Source of the DNA: Mucilaginibacter sp.
Lineage (GTDB): Bacteria > Bacteroidota > Bacteroidia > Sphingobacteriales > Sphingobacteriaceae
Reading direction: 5' to 3'
Assembly (NCBI RefSeq): GCF_025362475.1
Contig: NZ_JANYGH010000079.1
Span: forward strand, 1-64,000
Length of the DNA: 64,000 nt
A program made the position numbers and the translations under genes. The notes below the pieces were generated by a model, which worked only from the letters and a program-made list of their open reading frames with translations, made no database searches and was not told where the DNA came from. Shown here piece after piece: positions 52,667-61,517 of the stretch (its first letter is position 1; the number at the start of each line of letters is the position of its first letter).

Positions 52667-52710
52667 TAAAGGTACGGTTGCTATGTTAAATTAATGTTAA
52701 CTTTTTAACA
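52667..52710 (-). promoter_or_regulatory. Promoter with Pho-box-like direct repeats before DUF47-Pit
   Basis: On the minus strand, ttaacat at ~52700-52694 and ttaacat at ~52689-52683 repeat with an 11 bp period, and a weaker ttaaaa precedes them. A TACCTTTA -7 element follows at 52674-52667. TTAACA direct repeats at 11 bp are the form of PhoP sites in Bacillus. The adjacent phosphate genes and PhoR-like kinase make phosphate control plausible here. Confidence 0.45.
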
Positions 52711-53761
52711 CTGGTATATTTGGGAAAGGTAAAGTTTGTTTTGCTCTTTGCAAAGTAAAACCAAAGGTAGATCCCAACCCCTCGGTACTGCGTACATTAA
52801 TAGTTTGCTGGTGTGCTTCGATAATATGTTTTACAATAGCCAGCCCCAAACCCGAACCACCAATTTGCCTTGAACGGCTGGTATCGGTGCGGTAAAAACG
52901 TTCAAACAGGCGCGGCAGAAATTTCTCTTCTATACCAATTCCATCGTCAGTAACTTCAACCAAAACCTGGTCATGCAGTACAAACAGGCTTACTGATGTG
53001 TTGCCTTCCTCTTTGCCGTACTTAAACGAATTATCTATAAGGTTCACCAAAACCTGCCTTATTTTTTCCCTGTCGGCGTATACAATAATGCCTTCATCAT
53101 ATTTTTGTTTAAAGATCAGCTTAATCTTGTATTGCTTGCCTTTAATCTCCAATGATTCAAACACCTCTTTTATAAGATCATTGATCTTAAATTTGGTATA
53201 ATTTATAGGGATCTCGCCCGATTCCAGCTTGGAGATCTCATCCAGATCCTTAATCAGGTAACTTAAACGATCAACATTTTTTGAGGCTTTCTCCAAAAAC
53301 TGCCTTGCCATTTCACGATCATCAAAATCATCATCCTGCAGGGCTTCTATATACCCCTGTATAGCAAAAAGCGGTGTTTTAAACTCGTGCGATATATTTG
53401 ACAAAAAATCCCGGCGAAATTTTTCCTGCTTGCGCAATTCATCAATTTCTGATTTTTTTTGCTTTGCCCATTCTTTTACTTCCTGCTCAACATCATCAAT
53501 CGGGTTGGCGGTTACGTGCTCGCCAAGGGCATCGCGCAGGTCGCGCCCTAACTTTAAATTATGGATAAGCTTATAAATAAGTTTAATACGCGAGTAAATG
53601 TACTTTTCTATGAGGTAGTAAAATACAATGTAGCTTACGGCAAGGGTAGCCGTAAAAGTGATCATAACATCGTACCATTTGTGTTGAAAATAGAAGTTTA
53701 CTGCCGACAGCGTTATTGCTACGCCTGTTGCGGTAACTAAAACCAATACGCGCAAATTCAT
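52697..53761 (-). CDS. PhoR-like sensor histidine kinase
   Basis: Two N-terminal membrane helices (~5-25 and 31-52) with almost no periplasmic loop are followed by a short linker and coiled helix. HisKA has His125 in FLSNISHEFKTPLFAIQGY, and a complete HATPase domain follows (NLIDNSFKYGKEEG, VTDDGIGIE, FYRTDTSRSRQIGGSGLGLAIVKHI). The layout matches the PhoR group. No response regulator is adjacent. Its stop overlaps the Pho-box region of the DUF47-Pit operon, which supports a phosphate-sensing role. Confidence 0.9.
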   Translation of the reverse strand: MNLRVLVLVTATGVAITLSAVNFYFQHKWYDVMITFTATLAVSYIVFYYLIEKYIYSRIKLIYKLIHNLKLGRDLRDALGEHVTANPIDDVEQEVKEWAKQKKSEIDELRKQEKFRRDFLSNISHEFKTPLFAIQGYIEALQDDDFDDREMARQFLEKASKNVDRLSYLIKDLDEISKLESGEIPINYTKFKINDLIKEVFESLEIKGKQYKIKLIFKQKYDEGIIVYADREKIRQVLVNLIDNSFKYGKEEGNTSVSLFVLHDQVLVEVTDDGIGIEEKFLPRLFERFYRTDTSRSRQIGGSGLGLAIVKHIIEAHQQTINVRSTEGLGSTFGFTLQRAKQTLPFPNIPVLKS

Positions 53762-53770
53762 AGCGTAAAG

Positions 53771-54469
53771 CTACGATTTATAGATCACTAACTGCCAGCG
53801 GAAAGGCCACTTCCATGTTAAATTAAAGTTATCAATTCCTGCATTTTTAAGCAAGGTTAATAATTCGTGCTTTTTAAAGGCACGCTTTACTGATAAAGGA
53901 CCATCATAACGTACCATTTTGTTGCGGGTTAAAACATGGGTTATCACTATAACTGCGTAGTATAATAACCAATGCCGGTGCAGATCGGTAATAATGATGC
54001 CTTTGCCGGCAGATGCATGCATGTTTTTGATCATCTGTATCCAATGCTCATCATCAAAATGGTGGGTGAACAGGCTGCTGATAATAATATCGTGTTTGCC
54101 CAGCAAATGAATATCGTTTATTACATCGGCTTGTACATAGCTGATATTATTAAAACCTTTTGATGCATTACCTGCAAAGTTGATTGCCGCGGGGGCCGCG
54201 TCAATACCTGTAAGTTTTAGGTGAATTTGCTGTTGCTTAGCCCAATTGGCAATGGCAATCAGCGTATCGCCGCCTCCACAGCCCCAATCACTAACCGAAT
54301 AACCATTATGCACCGGAAATTTTTTGAGGCTGTCGATTATACTATTATGCCCGCCAAACCAGGAGTTTACTTTACCTAATCCCTCTAATACCGGGGCTAT
54401 TTCATTATATGATAAATGGAGATCATCCATGATCTCGGCATCAAAAACGCGGATTGATAAATCGGGCAT
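53771..54469 (-). CDS. Class I SAM-dependent methyltransferase of the type III PKS cluster
   Basis: The 232-residue protein has the SAM motif I VSDWGCGGGDTLIAIA, an acidic LTGIDAAPAAINFA, and DIIISSLFTHHFDDEHW. The C-terminal helices are hydrophobic (HWLLYYAVIVITHVLTRNKM), suggesting a membrane-bound or lipophilic substrate. It lies 18 bp downstream of the FAD oxidoreductase gene in the same run. I infer that it methylates the polyketide product. Confidence 0.85.
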   Translation of the reverse strand: MPDLSIRVFDAEIMDDLHLSYNEIAPVLEGLGKVNSWFGGHNSIIDSLKKFPVHNGYSVSDWGCGGGDTLIAIANWAKQQQIHLKLTGIDAAPAAINFAGNASKGFNNISYVQADVINDIHLLGKHDIIISSLFTHHFDDEHWIQMIKNMHASAGKGIIITDLHRHWLLYYAVIVITHVLTRNKMVRYDGPLSVKRAFKKHELLTLLKNAGIDNFNLTWKWPFRWQLVIYKS

Positions 54470-54487
54470 ATCGTAAATACACTTATA

Positions 54488-55612
54488 TCAGGCAAAAGGT
54501 TTGCCATGGGTTTTACTTATCAGGTAACGGGATAACGGTGGCAGGCCATTCAATAGGTGCAGGGTAAGCGCTGTGGTATTGTTATTGCCAAACAACCGTT
54601 GTAGCTGTCGCCCAACCCACAAACGCTGTGCAAATTGCTTATTCCAGCTTTCTGTATAGTCGGCTTCCAGGTTTACCCGGTTGTTATCAACAAATTTACC
54701 GGGCTTATAATGGATGATGATTTTCTCTGATAGTATCTTAGCCGAGTGAATAGCCATAGTCATCCCATTGCCGCAAAGTGGGGCAATCATCCCGGCAGTA
54801 TCTCCGCTCATCAGGATGTGGTTATCAACCGGGGCCTTTTTCTCAAATGAGATCTCATTGATCACTTCGGGCTTATCCAGCAAAAATTCTGCATTGGTAA
54901 AAATATCGTTCAGATAAGGATTTTTACGAATTATGTTATCCTCTAAAGCCTGTAATGTGCCATACTTACGCAAGTCGTCCCGGTGCGCCATATAACACAT
55001 GCAATACCTGTCGCCATCTGTTTTGCTTACGCCACAGTAGCCATCTTTATAATTATTAAGCTGGATAAGATCATCCGGAAAATCCATTTTTACATGAAAC
55101 TTTACCGCCAGGTACGGGCTTCGCTTATAAAAAAATGGCCGTTTTAGTTTTTGGTCGAGGTTTGATCGTTTACCGAATGAGCCGATAACCAGCGGGGCAG
55201 TCAATACCGCCCCGGGAGTAACAACCTCGAAATGATTGTCTTTAAAATGAATGTCCTCCACCCGTGTGCCAATCATGAAGTTTACCCCTTCCACCATCGC
55301 TTTATGGTAAAGGAAGTTATCAAAAGTGTAACGACTCAATCCAAAACCACCCAAATCAAGCTTTTGCGAAAATTTGGTGCCTGATGCCGCTGTAACTTCC
55401 ACCCGGTTAATGCGGGAAACGTTCAACTGATCAAGATCAATACCTAAGCTGCCGAGAAAGGGAATTACTTCGTTGGAGATATATTCACCGCATACCCGGT
55501 GCATCGGGTAGGTTTTTTTTTCGATGAGGGTAACCTTTAATCCGGCGCGGTTAAGCAATATCGCATTAAATAATCCGGCCAGGCCGCCACCAACTATCAA
55601 TACGTCGCTCAT
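54488..55612 (-). CDS. FAD-dependent oxidoreductase (geranylgeranyl-reductase-like group)
   Basis: It has an N-terminal FAD site DVLIVGGGLAGLFNAILLNRAGLKVTLIEKK, MHRVCGEYISNEV, and the second FAD motif MSGDTAGMIAPLCGNGMTMAIHSA. The 374 residues fit aromatic-ring hydroxylases and prenyl reductases. It lies 5 bp downstream of the type III PKS gene, so it probably oxidises or hydroxylates the PKS product. The exact reaction cannot be read from sequence. Confidence 0.88.
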   Translation of the reverse strand: MSDVLIVGGGLAGLFNAILLNRAGLKVTLIEKKTYPMHRVCGEYISNEVIPFLGSLGIDLDQLNVSRINRVEVTAASGTKFSQKLDLGGFGLSRYTFDNFLYHKAMVEGVNFMIGTRVEDIHFKDNHFEVVTPGAVLTAPLVIGSFGKRSNLDQKLKRPFFYKRSPYLAVKFHVKMDFPDDLIQLNNYKDGYCGVSKTDGDRYCMCYMAHRDDLRKYGTLQALEDNIIRKNPYLNDIFTNAEFLLDKPEVINEISFEKKAPVDNHILMSGDTAGMIAPLCGNGMTMAIHSAKILSEKIIIHYKPGKFVDNNRVNLEADYTESWNKQFAQRLWVGRQLQRLFGNNNTTALTLHLLNGLPPLSRYLISKTHGKPFA

Positions 55613-55617
55613 GTGGG

Positions 55618-56727
55618 TTAATGCATTTCAAGTATCATACCTTCAACCGTTAAACCGGGTCCAAAAGCAAAGCTCATGATCTTTTGATCTACCAGGTTTC
55701 CGGCCTTAAGCATTTTCTGCAACACAAAAAGAATAGTGGCAGATGACATGTTTCCGTATTCCTGCAATACCTGGTAAGCAAACGCATTACTTTCTTCGGG
55801 AAGTTCCAATGCCTCTTCAACCGCTTCCAATATTTTACGGCCACCGGGGTGTACCGCATAAGCGGTAATCTGCCCGGCATCAAGCTTTGCTTTTTGCAAA
55901 AACCTGCCGGTTAAAGCCTTTATGTTTTTTTTGATCTGTTTAGATACGCGCGACGTAAGCTTCATTTCAAAACCGGTGTTGCCCACATACCAGCCCATAT
56001 CATCGCGGGCTTCGATCACAAATTCCGAGTAGAAATTTTTTAAAGAGAGATGTGTTCCTTTACTCAAACGTTGTGATGTATTTTCAACCAATACCGCAGC
56101 TGCCCCGTCAGAGAACAGGGAATTGGCAACCCAATTATCCAGGGTATTGTCTTTTTGAAAATGCAGCGTACAGAGCTCTACACTTACCACCAGTACTTTT
56201 GCTTCTGGGGTGGCCCGGCAAATATAGTCGGCAACTTTTAAACCGTTAATTGCACCATAGCATCCCATAAAATTGATACAGGTGCGTTCTGTATCGCGAT
56301 TAAGGCCAAGCTTTTCTACCAGCTCGATATCAATGCCTGGCGCATGCATGCCGGTACAGCTTATGGTTATCAGGTGTGTTACCTGTTGTAAAATACCTTC
56401 TCCAAAGCCCGCAATGCAGTTTTTTACAGCATTAATGGCTATAGCTATCGCTTCGTTTTCGTAAAACTTTAGCCGCTTCTGCGTGTCAGGGAAAGGATCA
56501 AAATTTCCTGACGGATCAAAAAAGGTATAATTAGATGGGTCGCTTTCGCCAAAATCCTTAATTACCGAATACCGATGATCGATACCCGAATTATCATAAA
56601 TGCTTTTTAACCTTGCTGCATTTGTATTATCCAACCCAAAAGCGTTCACCATAAAGTGGTAAATATCAGCCTGGGCAATACGGTTATGGGGATTTGCTAT
56701 CCCGATGGCACTAATGCAACTCTCCAT
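55618..56727 (-). CDS. Type III polyketide synthase
   Basis: This is a chalcone-synthase-like homodimeric ketosynthase of 369 residues. The catalytic triad is visible: Cys156 in CINFMGCYGAINGLK, His in AYAVHPGGRKILEAV and Asn in YGNMSSATILFVL. It extends a CoA starter with malonyl units and cyclises to resorcinols, pyrones or phloroglucinols; the product here is unknown. Neighbours (FAD oxidoreductase, methyltransferase, YceI, UbiA) imply a modified, possibly prenylated or quinone-like lipid. Confidence 0.93.
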   Translation of the reverse strand: MESCISAIGIANPHNRIAQADIYHFMVNAFGLDNTNAARLKSIYDNSGIDHRYSVIKDFGESDPSNYTFFDPSGNFDPFPDTQKRLKFYENEAIAIAINAVKNCIAGFGEGILQQVTHLITISCTGMHAPGIDIELVEKLGLNRDTERTCINFMGCYGAINGLKVADYICRATPEAKVLVVSVELCTLHFQKDNTLDNWVANSLFSDGAAAVLVENTSQRLSKGTHLSLKNFYSEFVIEARDDMGWYVGNTGFEMKLTSRVSKQIKKNIKALTGRFLQKAKLDAGQITAYAVHPGGRKILEAVEEALELPEESNAFAYQVLQEYGNMSSATILFVLQKMLKAGNLVDQKIMSFAFGPGLTVEGMILEMH

Positions 56728-56745
56728 TAATTTTTTTTAAACCTT

Positions 56746-57276
56746 TTATTTGCTAATCTCTGTTTCTACCAGGATATTGGCTTCGTTTGATAGCACAATA
56801 TTTTGGCCGCCAATGCCAAAGTCGGTTCTTAAAACCTGGAATCCCCCTTTAAATATTGCGGTATTGCCCGCTTCAGTATACGTAAAAGGTATTTCTATCA
56901 ACTTTGTTTTATCTTTAATACTTACGTTAAAACTGCCCGTATAGTTGTTTCCGCTTGTATGTTTAAATGAAACCGATTTTACGGTGATCTTAGGATATTT
57001 GGCTACATCAAAGTAGGCTTCACTTTTGATGTGGCTATCCCGGCTTTCGTTATCGGTATTTAAACTATTAGATGCTACCGAAGCCTCTATTGAGCTACCC
57101 GCAAGGTTGGTTGGCTTAAACTGAATATCAGCATTAACGCCTCCAAAATTACCGCTTACATTAAAGCCCAGGTTTTTAATTTTAAAAGAGACATTTGAGT
57201 GTGTTACCTTGCTTTGTGCAAAGGTGTTTATAGCTAAAAAAGCTAAGATCGCGACTGCATATATTTTTTTAATCAT
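56746..57276 (-). CDS. YceI family lipid-binding protein
   Basis: A signal peptide (MIKKIYAVAILAFLAINTFA) is followed by a YceI lipocalin-like barrel: VTHSNVSFKIKNLGFNVSGNFGG, NTDNESRDSHIKSEAYFDVAKYPKITV, and FTYTEAGNTAIFKGGFQVLRTDFGIGG. Family members bind polyisoprenoids such as ubiquinone. It starts the minus-strand PKS run (18 bp before the PKS gene) and faces the divergent UbiA gene, suggesting it carries the isoprenoid or lipid product in the periplasm. Confidence 0.93.
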   Translation of the reverse strand: MIKKIYAVAILAFLAINTFAQSKVTHSNVSFKIKNLGFNVSGNFGGVNADIQFKPTNLAGSSIEASVASNSLNTDNESRDSHIKSEAYFDVAKYPKITVKSVSFKHTSGNNYTGSFNVSIKDKTKLIEIPFTYTEAGNTAIFKGGFQVLRTDFGIGGQNIVLSNEANILVETEISK

Positions 57277-57417
57277 GGTATAATAACGTAGTTTTCAAAC
57301 ATAATGATTTATGCAATACTAATTTTTACTTTAGTGAAATGAAGCATCCTATTTTATGTTTATAACGTTTAGTAAACAGTCACCGTTGCCTTCATCTTTC
57401 TAATATGCATCAATTGA

Positions 57418-58302
57418 ATGAAAATTAATCAAATTATACCTACATCTTCGGCACTTGCACACCTGCGTTTTGTTTTTTCTGTCTTCCTGCTGCCGGTATA
57501 TTTGTTTGCCTTTAGCCAGGTGCCGTTTATTGATCCTGTTAATGCAATATTGGTGTTTTTAATCTGGCATTTTTTGGCATTCCCGGCAAGTAATGGATAT
57601 AACAGCTATTTTGATAAGGATGAAGATAGTATCGGTCTTTTAGAAAAGCCACCCCAGGTAGATATCAGCCTTTATTATTTTTCCATTTTGCTGGAGGCTT
57701 TGGCTTTTTTATTGGGTTTTTTAATCAGTTGGGAATTTGCTTTCGCGGTGCTGCTCTATGGCATCATGTCTAAACTTTATAGTCACCCGGCAACCCGGTT
57801 AAAAAAATACCCTATCATTAGCTTTCTTACTGTTTTCTTTTTCCAGGGCGCTTTTATCTATTATGTCACTTTTTCGGCATTAAGCGGGTTAAGCTTATTG
57901 AGGCATTGGGATATTAGCTTTATAGTAGCCGGGGCAGTATGTTCTTGTTTGATTGGGGCATCATATCCATTAACACAGGTTTACCAGCATGAAGAAGATA
58001 GCCGCCGTGGCGATAACACCATTAGCCTTTTGCTGGGTTATAAAGGGTCGTTTATTTTCTCGGGAGCGTTATTTGCGTTGGGAATTGCCTGCTCGTTTTA
58101 TTACTGGCATACCGCGGATAAAATGTATAACTTTTATTTTTTCCTGGTATGCGCGCTGCCTATATTTTTATTTTTTAATTATTGGTTTTACAAAGTGGGT
58201 AAATCAACCGATAACGCCAACTTTAAAAATGCCATGCGGATGAATTTTTTAAGTTCGGGATGTATGCTGATCTATTTTGGAACGCTGGCGCTGATTGGGT
58301 AA
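57418..58302 (+). CDS. UbiA family prenyltransferase
   Basis: An integral membrane protein of ~8-9 helices with both Asp-rich motifs: NSYFDKDEDS (NxxxDxxxD) and QHEEDSRRGD. UbiA enzymes attach prenyl chains to aromatic acceptors. The acceptor here may be the product of the divergent type III PKS, 142 bp away across from YceI. The 294 residues are normal for the family. Confidence 0.88.
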   Translation: MKINQIIPTSSALAHLRFVFSVFLLPVYLFAFSQVPFIDPVNAILVFLIWHFLAFPASNGYNSYFDKDEDSIGLLEKPPQVDISLYYFSILLEALAFLLGFLISWEFAFAVLLYGIMSKLYSHPATRLKKYPIISFLTVFFFQGAFIYYVTFSALSGLSLLRHWDISFIVAGAVCSCLIGASYPLTQVYQHEEDSRRGDNTISLLLGYKGSFIFSGALFALGIACSFYYWHTADKMYNFYFFLVCALPIFLFFNYWFYKVGKSTDNANFKNAMRMNFLSSGCMLIYFGTLALIG

Positions 58303-58328
58303 TCTGTTTAAAAGAACAGGTGGTAGAT

Positions 58329-58554
58329 AGGTAGCTCCTACGGAGCAAAGCAATCATTCATTTTGGGGGGGCTACAAACAGGTAGCCTTTACGAGGCATT
58401 TAAGACATTTCCAATTGACATAACAAATATCCCGTGGGGATATGCACCCTATAAACGCTTAGTGTCATTCTTTTAACATGCAAATATATCCCGTAGGGAT
58501 AACCTGTTTGTAGAAAAAACAGGGCTGTTTCTTTTGCCTCGTAGAGGCTACCTG
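58329..58554. repeat. Cluster of five REP-like short hairpins
   Basis: Five short palindromes lie beside a REP-type transposase gene: gctcctacggagc (58332-58346), gcctttacgaggc (58384-58397), atatcccgtggggatat (58427-58443), atcccgtagggat (58487-58500) and gcctcgtagaggc (58536-58548). The first two follow an aggta motif, and the last is followed by tacct, so they occur in both orientations. Loops are mostly gta or gtg. Confidence 0.75.
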
Positions 58555-58569
58555 ATAAAATGCGGGCAA

Positions 58570-59034
58570 TCAATCTATCAAATCCCGAAACACATATTTT
58601 TCATCATAATTAACCGAATAATCTTTCAAAATATTCAAATACTCTTCTTTGAATGATTTCTTTCGATGATGTTCTTTTTGATTGTTGATGTATTTAACAA
58701 CTGAATTAATTTGAGAATTACTATTGCTGAAAGCTCCATAACCTTCCTGCCATTGAAACTTTCTCTTGGTAAATCCTTGTTTGTTTACAAATTCCGAACT
58801 GTCTCCTTTAATAAGCCGCATTAACTCGGATATTGACTGGCTGGGATTAAGGCCAATAAAAAGATGTAAATGATCTGTCGCAGAGTTTATCGCAAGTAAT
58901 TTGTGCCCATTATTTTGAACTATTCCGGTAATGTAACGATGCAATTGTTCTTCCCATTCAGGCTGAATTATTGCCATCCTGTATTTTGCGGCAAATACAA
59001 AATGAATATATAGTTGTGTATAAGTATTAGGCAT
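58570..59034 (-). CDS. REP-associated tyrosine transposase (Y1_Tnp, IS200-like)
   Basis: This is an HUH single-strand transposase. Features are YTQLYIHFVFAAKYR, the metal-binding HLHLFIG, MRLIKGDSSEFVNKQGF, QWQEGYGAFS and the catalytic Tyr in VVKYINNQKEHH. I place the start at ATG 59034, giving 154 residues; upstream codons are unlikely. Such domesticated enzymes act on REP hairpins, and a cluster of hairpins lies immediately 3' of the gene. Confidence 0.92.
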   Translation of the reverse strand: MPNTYTQLYIHFVFAAKYRMAIIQPEWEEQLHRYITGIVQNNGHKLLAINSATDHLHLFIGLNPSQSISELMRLIKGDSSEFVNKQGFTKRKFQWQEGYGAFSNSNSQINSVVKYINNQKEHHRKKSFKEEYLNILKDYSVNYDEKYVFRDLID

Positions 59035-59086
59035 AAACAAATTTAATATTGTATTAGCCTTTTGCAAACTTTAAATACCGTTACAA

Positions 59087-60397
59087 TTAAAATTCAATAT
59101 GCGCCCTCAGCGAAAACACATTTACCGGTCCGCGGTCTTTATTGTACGCCGGGTTTAGGATAAACTGATAATCGGGCGAAAGCCAGAATTTCTTTTGATA
59201 GGCATTTATCTTATAATACAGTTCGGCTATCAGTTCATTACTGTAATTTAGTTTTCCATCACCAATAATAAAACCATATCCGCCGGCGGCAAGGTAATCG
59301 CGATGTGGCCGGGCGAGGCCATTGGCTACAAATGCAAGTCCTAATTCGTCGTCACCACGTTTCCATGAGCTGGCTTTAAGCACAGCGCCAAAGCTTAGCG
59401 ACCGGTCTATTTCTGTAAAATACCAGGTTTCGGTATGGCCATCGTTATAGCTTACTTTGGCAAATACGCCAAAATCCTTGCTCAGGTATTGATCAGCACT
59501 AATGCCGAAACCATATTTATGTTTGCCATAAACCAGGTTGGTATCAACAACAGGATTAACCGCATTAATAGCCAGCGCCTGCCTGTAATCGCCCATTTTG
59601 CCATTGTTACGAAAACCCAATACCCTCACGGTCCCTTTGTTGCCGCCAAGGGTGTAACGCCTTTCATACTCCAGGGTTTGGGTATTGGCTTTCCCAATTT
59701 TTCCGTCCCATATAGCACCATTGGCTGTGGTTGTCGACATGGTGAAGGCAAACCTTAATGTCCAGTTGGGCATACCCAATTCAGTATGTACACCCATGGC
59801 ATAGCCGCGGGTATTTGCCGGATAATCCCACGCACCGTTATCCATTAACGCCCAGTTCATGAACTGCGACCTTGGGTCATGACTAAACTCATTACCGTCA
59901 TAAAAATCGGCCATGCCAAATTTACCAACGGTAACGGAAAAATAACGTTTGCTTTTTAAACCAGCCAATTGGTTGGCATCATCCTGTAGTGTGTCTTTAT
60001 CTTTTCCCCATTCAAAATTCTGGGTAAAATATAAACGGGCTATATAAATTTTAGGTTCCGAACCGCCAACCCTAAAAGTTTCGCCATTGGGAAAACCTGC
60101 TACACCCAGCGTTTTGCTCAGACCCGATCCACCAGACATTTCGGGATTAAAATAGGCCGAGGCCCCTTTCCAAAGGCGTGCAGCGCCAAAAAAGGTAGTG
60201 GTTAATGAGCTTTGTGTTTCTGATTTGGTGAGCAAACTATTGTTGCCGGTATAATCGGCACCAAATGATGGTTTATATTGGGTAATAATGGTTTGCTGGA
60301 AATGAAAATTAAAGCGCTGTTTCTTTAACGTATCCTGTGCTTTTGTAATAACACCTATACTTAACAGGGGAATTATAAATAGTAAAGTTTTTTTCAT
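59087..60397 (-). CDS. Carbohydrate porin, OprB family
   Basis: It has a signal peptide (MKKTLLFIIPLLSIGVITKA), then a beta-barrel rich in aromatic alternation: RFNFHFQQTIITQYKPSFGADYTGNNSL, LTTTFFGAARLWKGASAYFNPEMSGG, YIARLYFTQNFEWG, FGMADFYDGNEFSHDPRSQFMNWALMDNGAWDYPANTRG. It ends in HIEF with a terminal aromatic, typical of outer-membrane insertion. OprB-type porins pass sugars or other small solutes. It appears to be a single gene. Confidence 0.92.
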   Translation of the reverse strand: MKKTLLFIIPLLSIGVITKAQDTLKKQRFNFHFQQTIITQYKPSFGADYTGNNSLLTKSETQSSLTTTFFGAARLWKGASAYFNPEMSGGSGLSKTLGVAGFPNGETFRVGGSEPKIYIARLYFTQNFEWGKDKDTLQDDANQLAGLKSKRYFSVTVGKFGMADFYDGNEFSHDPRSQFMNWALMDNGAWDYPANTRGYAMGVHTELGMPNWTLRFAFTMSTTTANGAIWDGKIGKANTQTLEYERRYTLGGNKGTVRVLGFRNNGKMGDYRQALAINAVNPVVDTNLVYGKHKYGFGISADQYLSKDFGVFAKVSYNDGHTETWYFTEIDRSLSFGAVLKASSWKRGDDELGLAFVANGLARPHRDYLAAGGYGFIIGDGKLNYSNELIAELYYKINAYQKKFWLSPDYQFILNPAYNKDRGPVNVFSLRAHIEF

Positions 60398-60431
60398 AAA
60401 TAATAATTAATGCTGAAACGTTTTTTTTAAT

Positions 60432-61079
60432 CTATGGTTTGCATTCCAGGTAGAATTGCTGCAAATAAGCCTCCATAAATTGATGACGCTGTTGGGCCAG
60501 CTTACGGCCGGTGGCGGTGTTCATCTTATCTTTCAGTAATAATAGTTTTTCGTAAAAGTGATTGATTGAAGGCGCAGGGGAGTTTTTATACTCCTCTTTG
60601 CTCATATTTAAATTGGGCTCAATTTCGGGGTTATAAATTTCACGACCTTTAAAGCCGCCATAAGTAAAGGCCCTGGCTATGCCTATAGCGCCAATGGCAT
60701 CAAGCCTGTCGGCATCTTGTACTATAGCTAATTCCGGAGAGTGGAAGGATGGCTTATCAAAGCTTGACTTAAACGACATATGCCTGATGATCTGTTGCAC
60801 ATGTACAATAACATCTGCATCAACCTTTACGCTCTGCAAATAATTGCCGGCTGTAAGCGGGCCAATTTCTTCATCCCCATTATGGAATTTACTATCGGCA
60901 ATATCATGAAGCAGGGCTGCAAGCTCAACGATAAGCAAGTTGGCTTTTTCGGTTTGTGCAATTAGTTTGGCATTGGTCCATACCCGGTGTATGTGCCACC
61001 AGTCGTGGCCACCTTCGGCATTTTTAAGGGTATCGCGTACAAATTGTACCGTATTATCAATCAGATTGGCTGTCTCCAT
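60432..61079 (-). CDS. HD-domain phosphohydrolase
   Basis: The 215-residue protein shows GGHDWWHIHRVWTNAK, the metal motif LLHDIADSKFH, and IVQDADRLDAIGAIGIARAFTYGG, the YedJ/COG1418-like pattern of small HD hydrolases with unknown nucleotide-type substrate. I place the start at ATG 61079. The upstream frame adds nine residues without support. It lies 45 bp downstream of the HTH regulator gene on the same strand. Confidence 0.92.
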   Translation of the reverse strand: METANLIDNTVQFVRDTLKNAEGGHDWWHIHRVWTNAKLIAQTEKANLLIVELAALLHDIADSKFHNGDEEIGPLTAGNYLQSVKVDADVIVHVQQIIRHMSFKSSFDKPSFHSPELAIVQDADRLDAIGAIGIARAFTYGGFKGREIYNPEIEPNLNMSKEEYKNSPAPSINHFYEKLLLLKDKMNTATGRKLAQQRHQFMEAYLQQFYLECKP

Positions 61080-61124
61080 AACGGGTGCAAAGATATTATT
61101 GCCCACGATGAAACAACGGATAAT

Positions 61125-61376
61125 TTATAAATTATTAACAAGCGACAATCTTTCTGTGTCTATCAGGGAGTAAATATCTACATCTAATATGGCGGCCACC
61201 TGGAATAGTCTTTCAACGGTTATTTTGGTATAGCCCAGCTCAATTTTACTATATGCATTTTGCGATATATTCAATTTAGCGGCAAGATACTCCTGCGTGT
61301 AGTTTAACTGCTCGCGCGTGTGTCTTATATTAACAGCAATTGCCTTGATCTTATAGTTCAGCGTATCTTTCATCAA
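61125..61376 (-). CDS. Helix-turn-helix (Xre-type) regulator
   Basis: The 83-residue protein is a single HTH_3 domain: IAVNIRHTREQLNYTQEYLAAKLNISQNAYSKIELGYTKITVERLFQVAAILDVDIYSLI. There is no effector domain. It may act on its own promoter and the downstream HD gene. Confidence 0.9.
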   Translation of the reverse strand: MMKDTLNYKIKAIAVNIRHTREQLNYTQEYLAAKLNISQNAYSKIELGYTKITVERLFQVAAILDVDIYSLIDTERLSLVNNL

Positions 61377-61517
61377 ATTAGTTTATTTATTATTATCAAT
61401 AAACGAGATTAACTAAGAACTGGATTTACACTTTTTAGTTTTATAGAAACTTTTCTTTCTGTCATTAAAGAATCAGTTTTTTGTATCTGTCCATATTGCC
61501 TTAAATTAATCTGCCTA

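Noticed and set aside
58329..58554. CRISPR-like array
   Set aside because: Short palindromes differ from one another, lack regular spacing, and there are no cas genes. REP hairpins explain them better.
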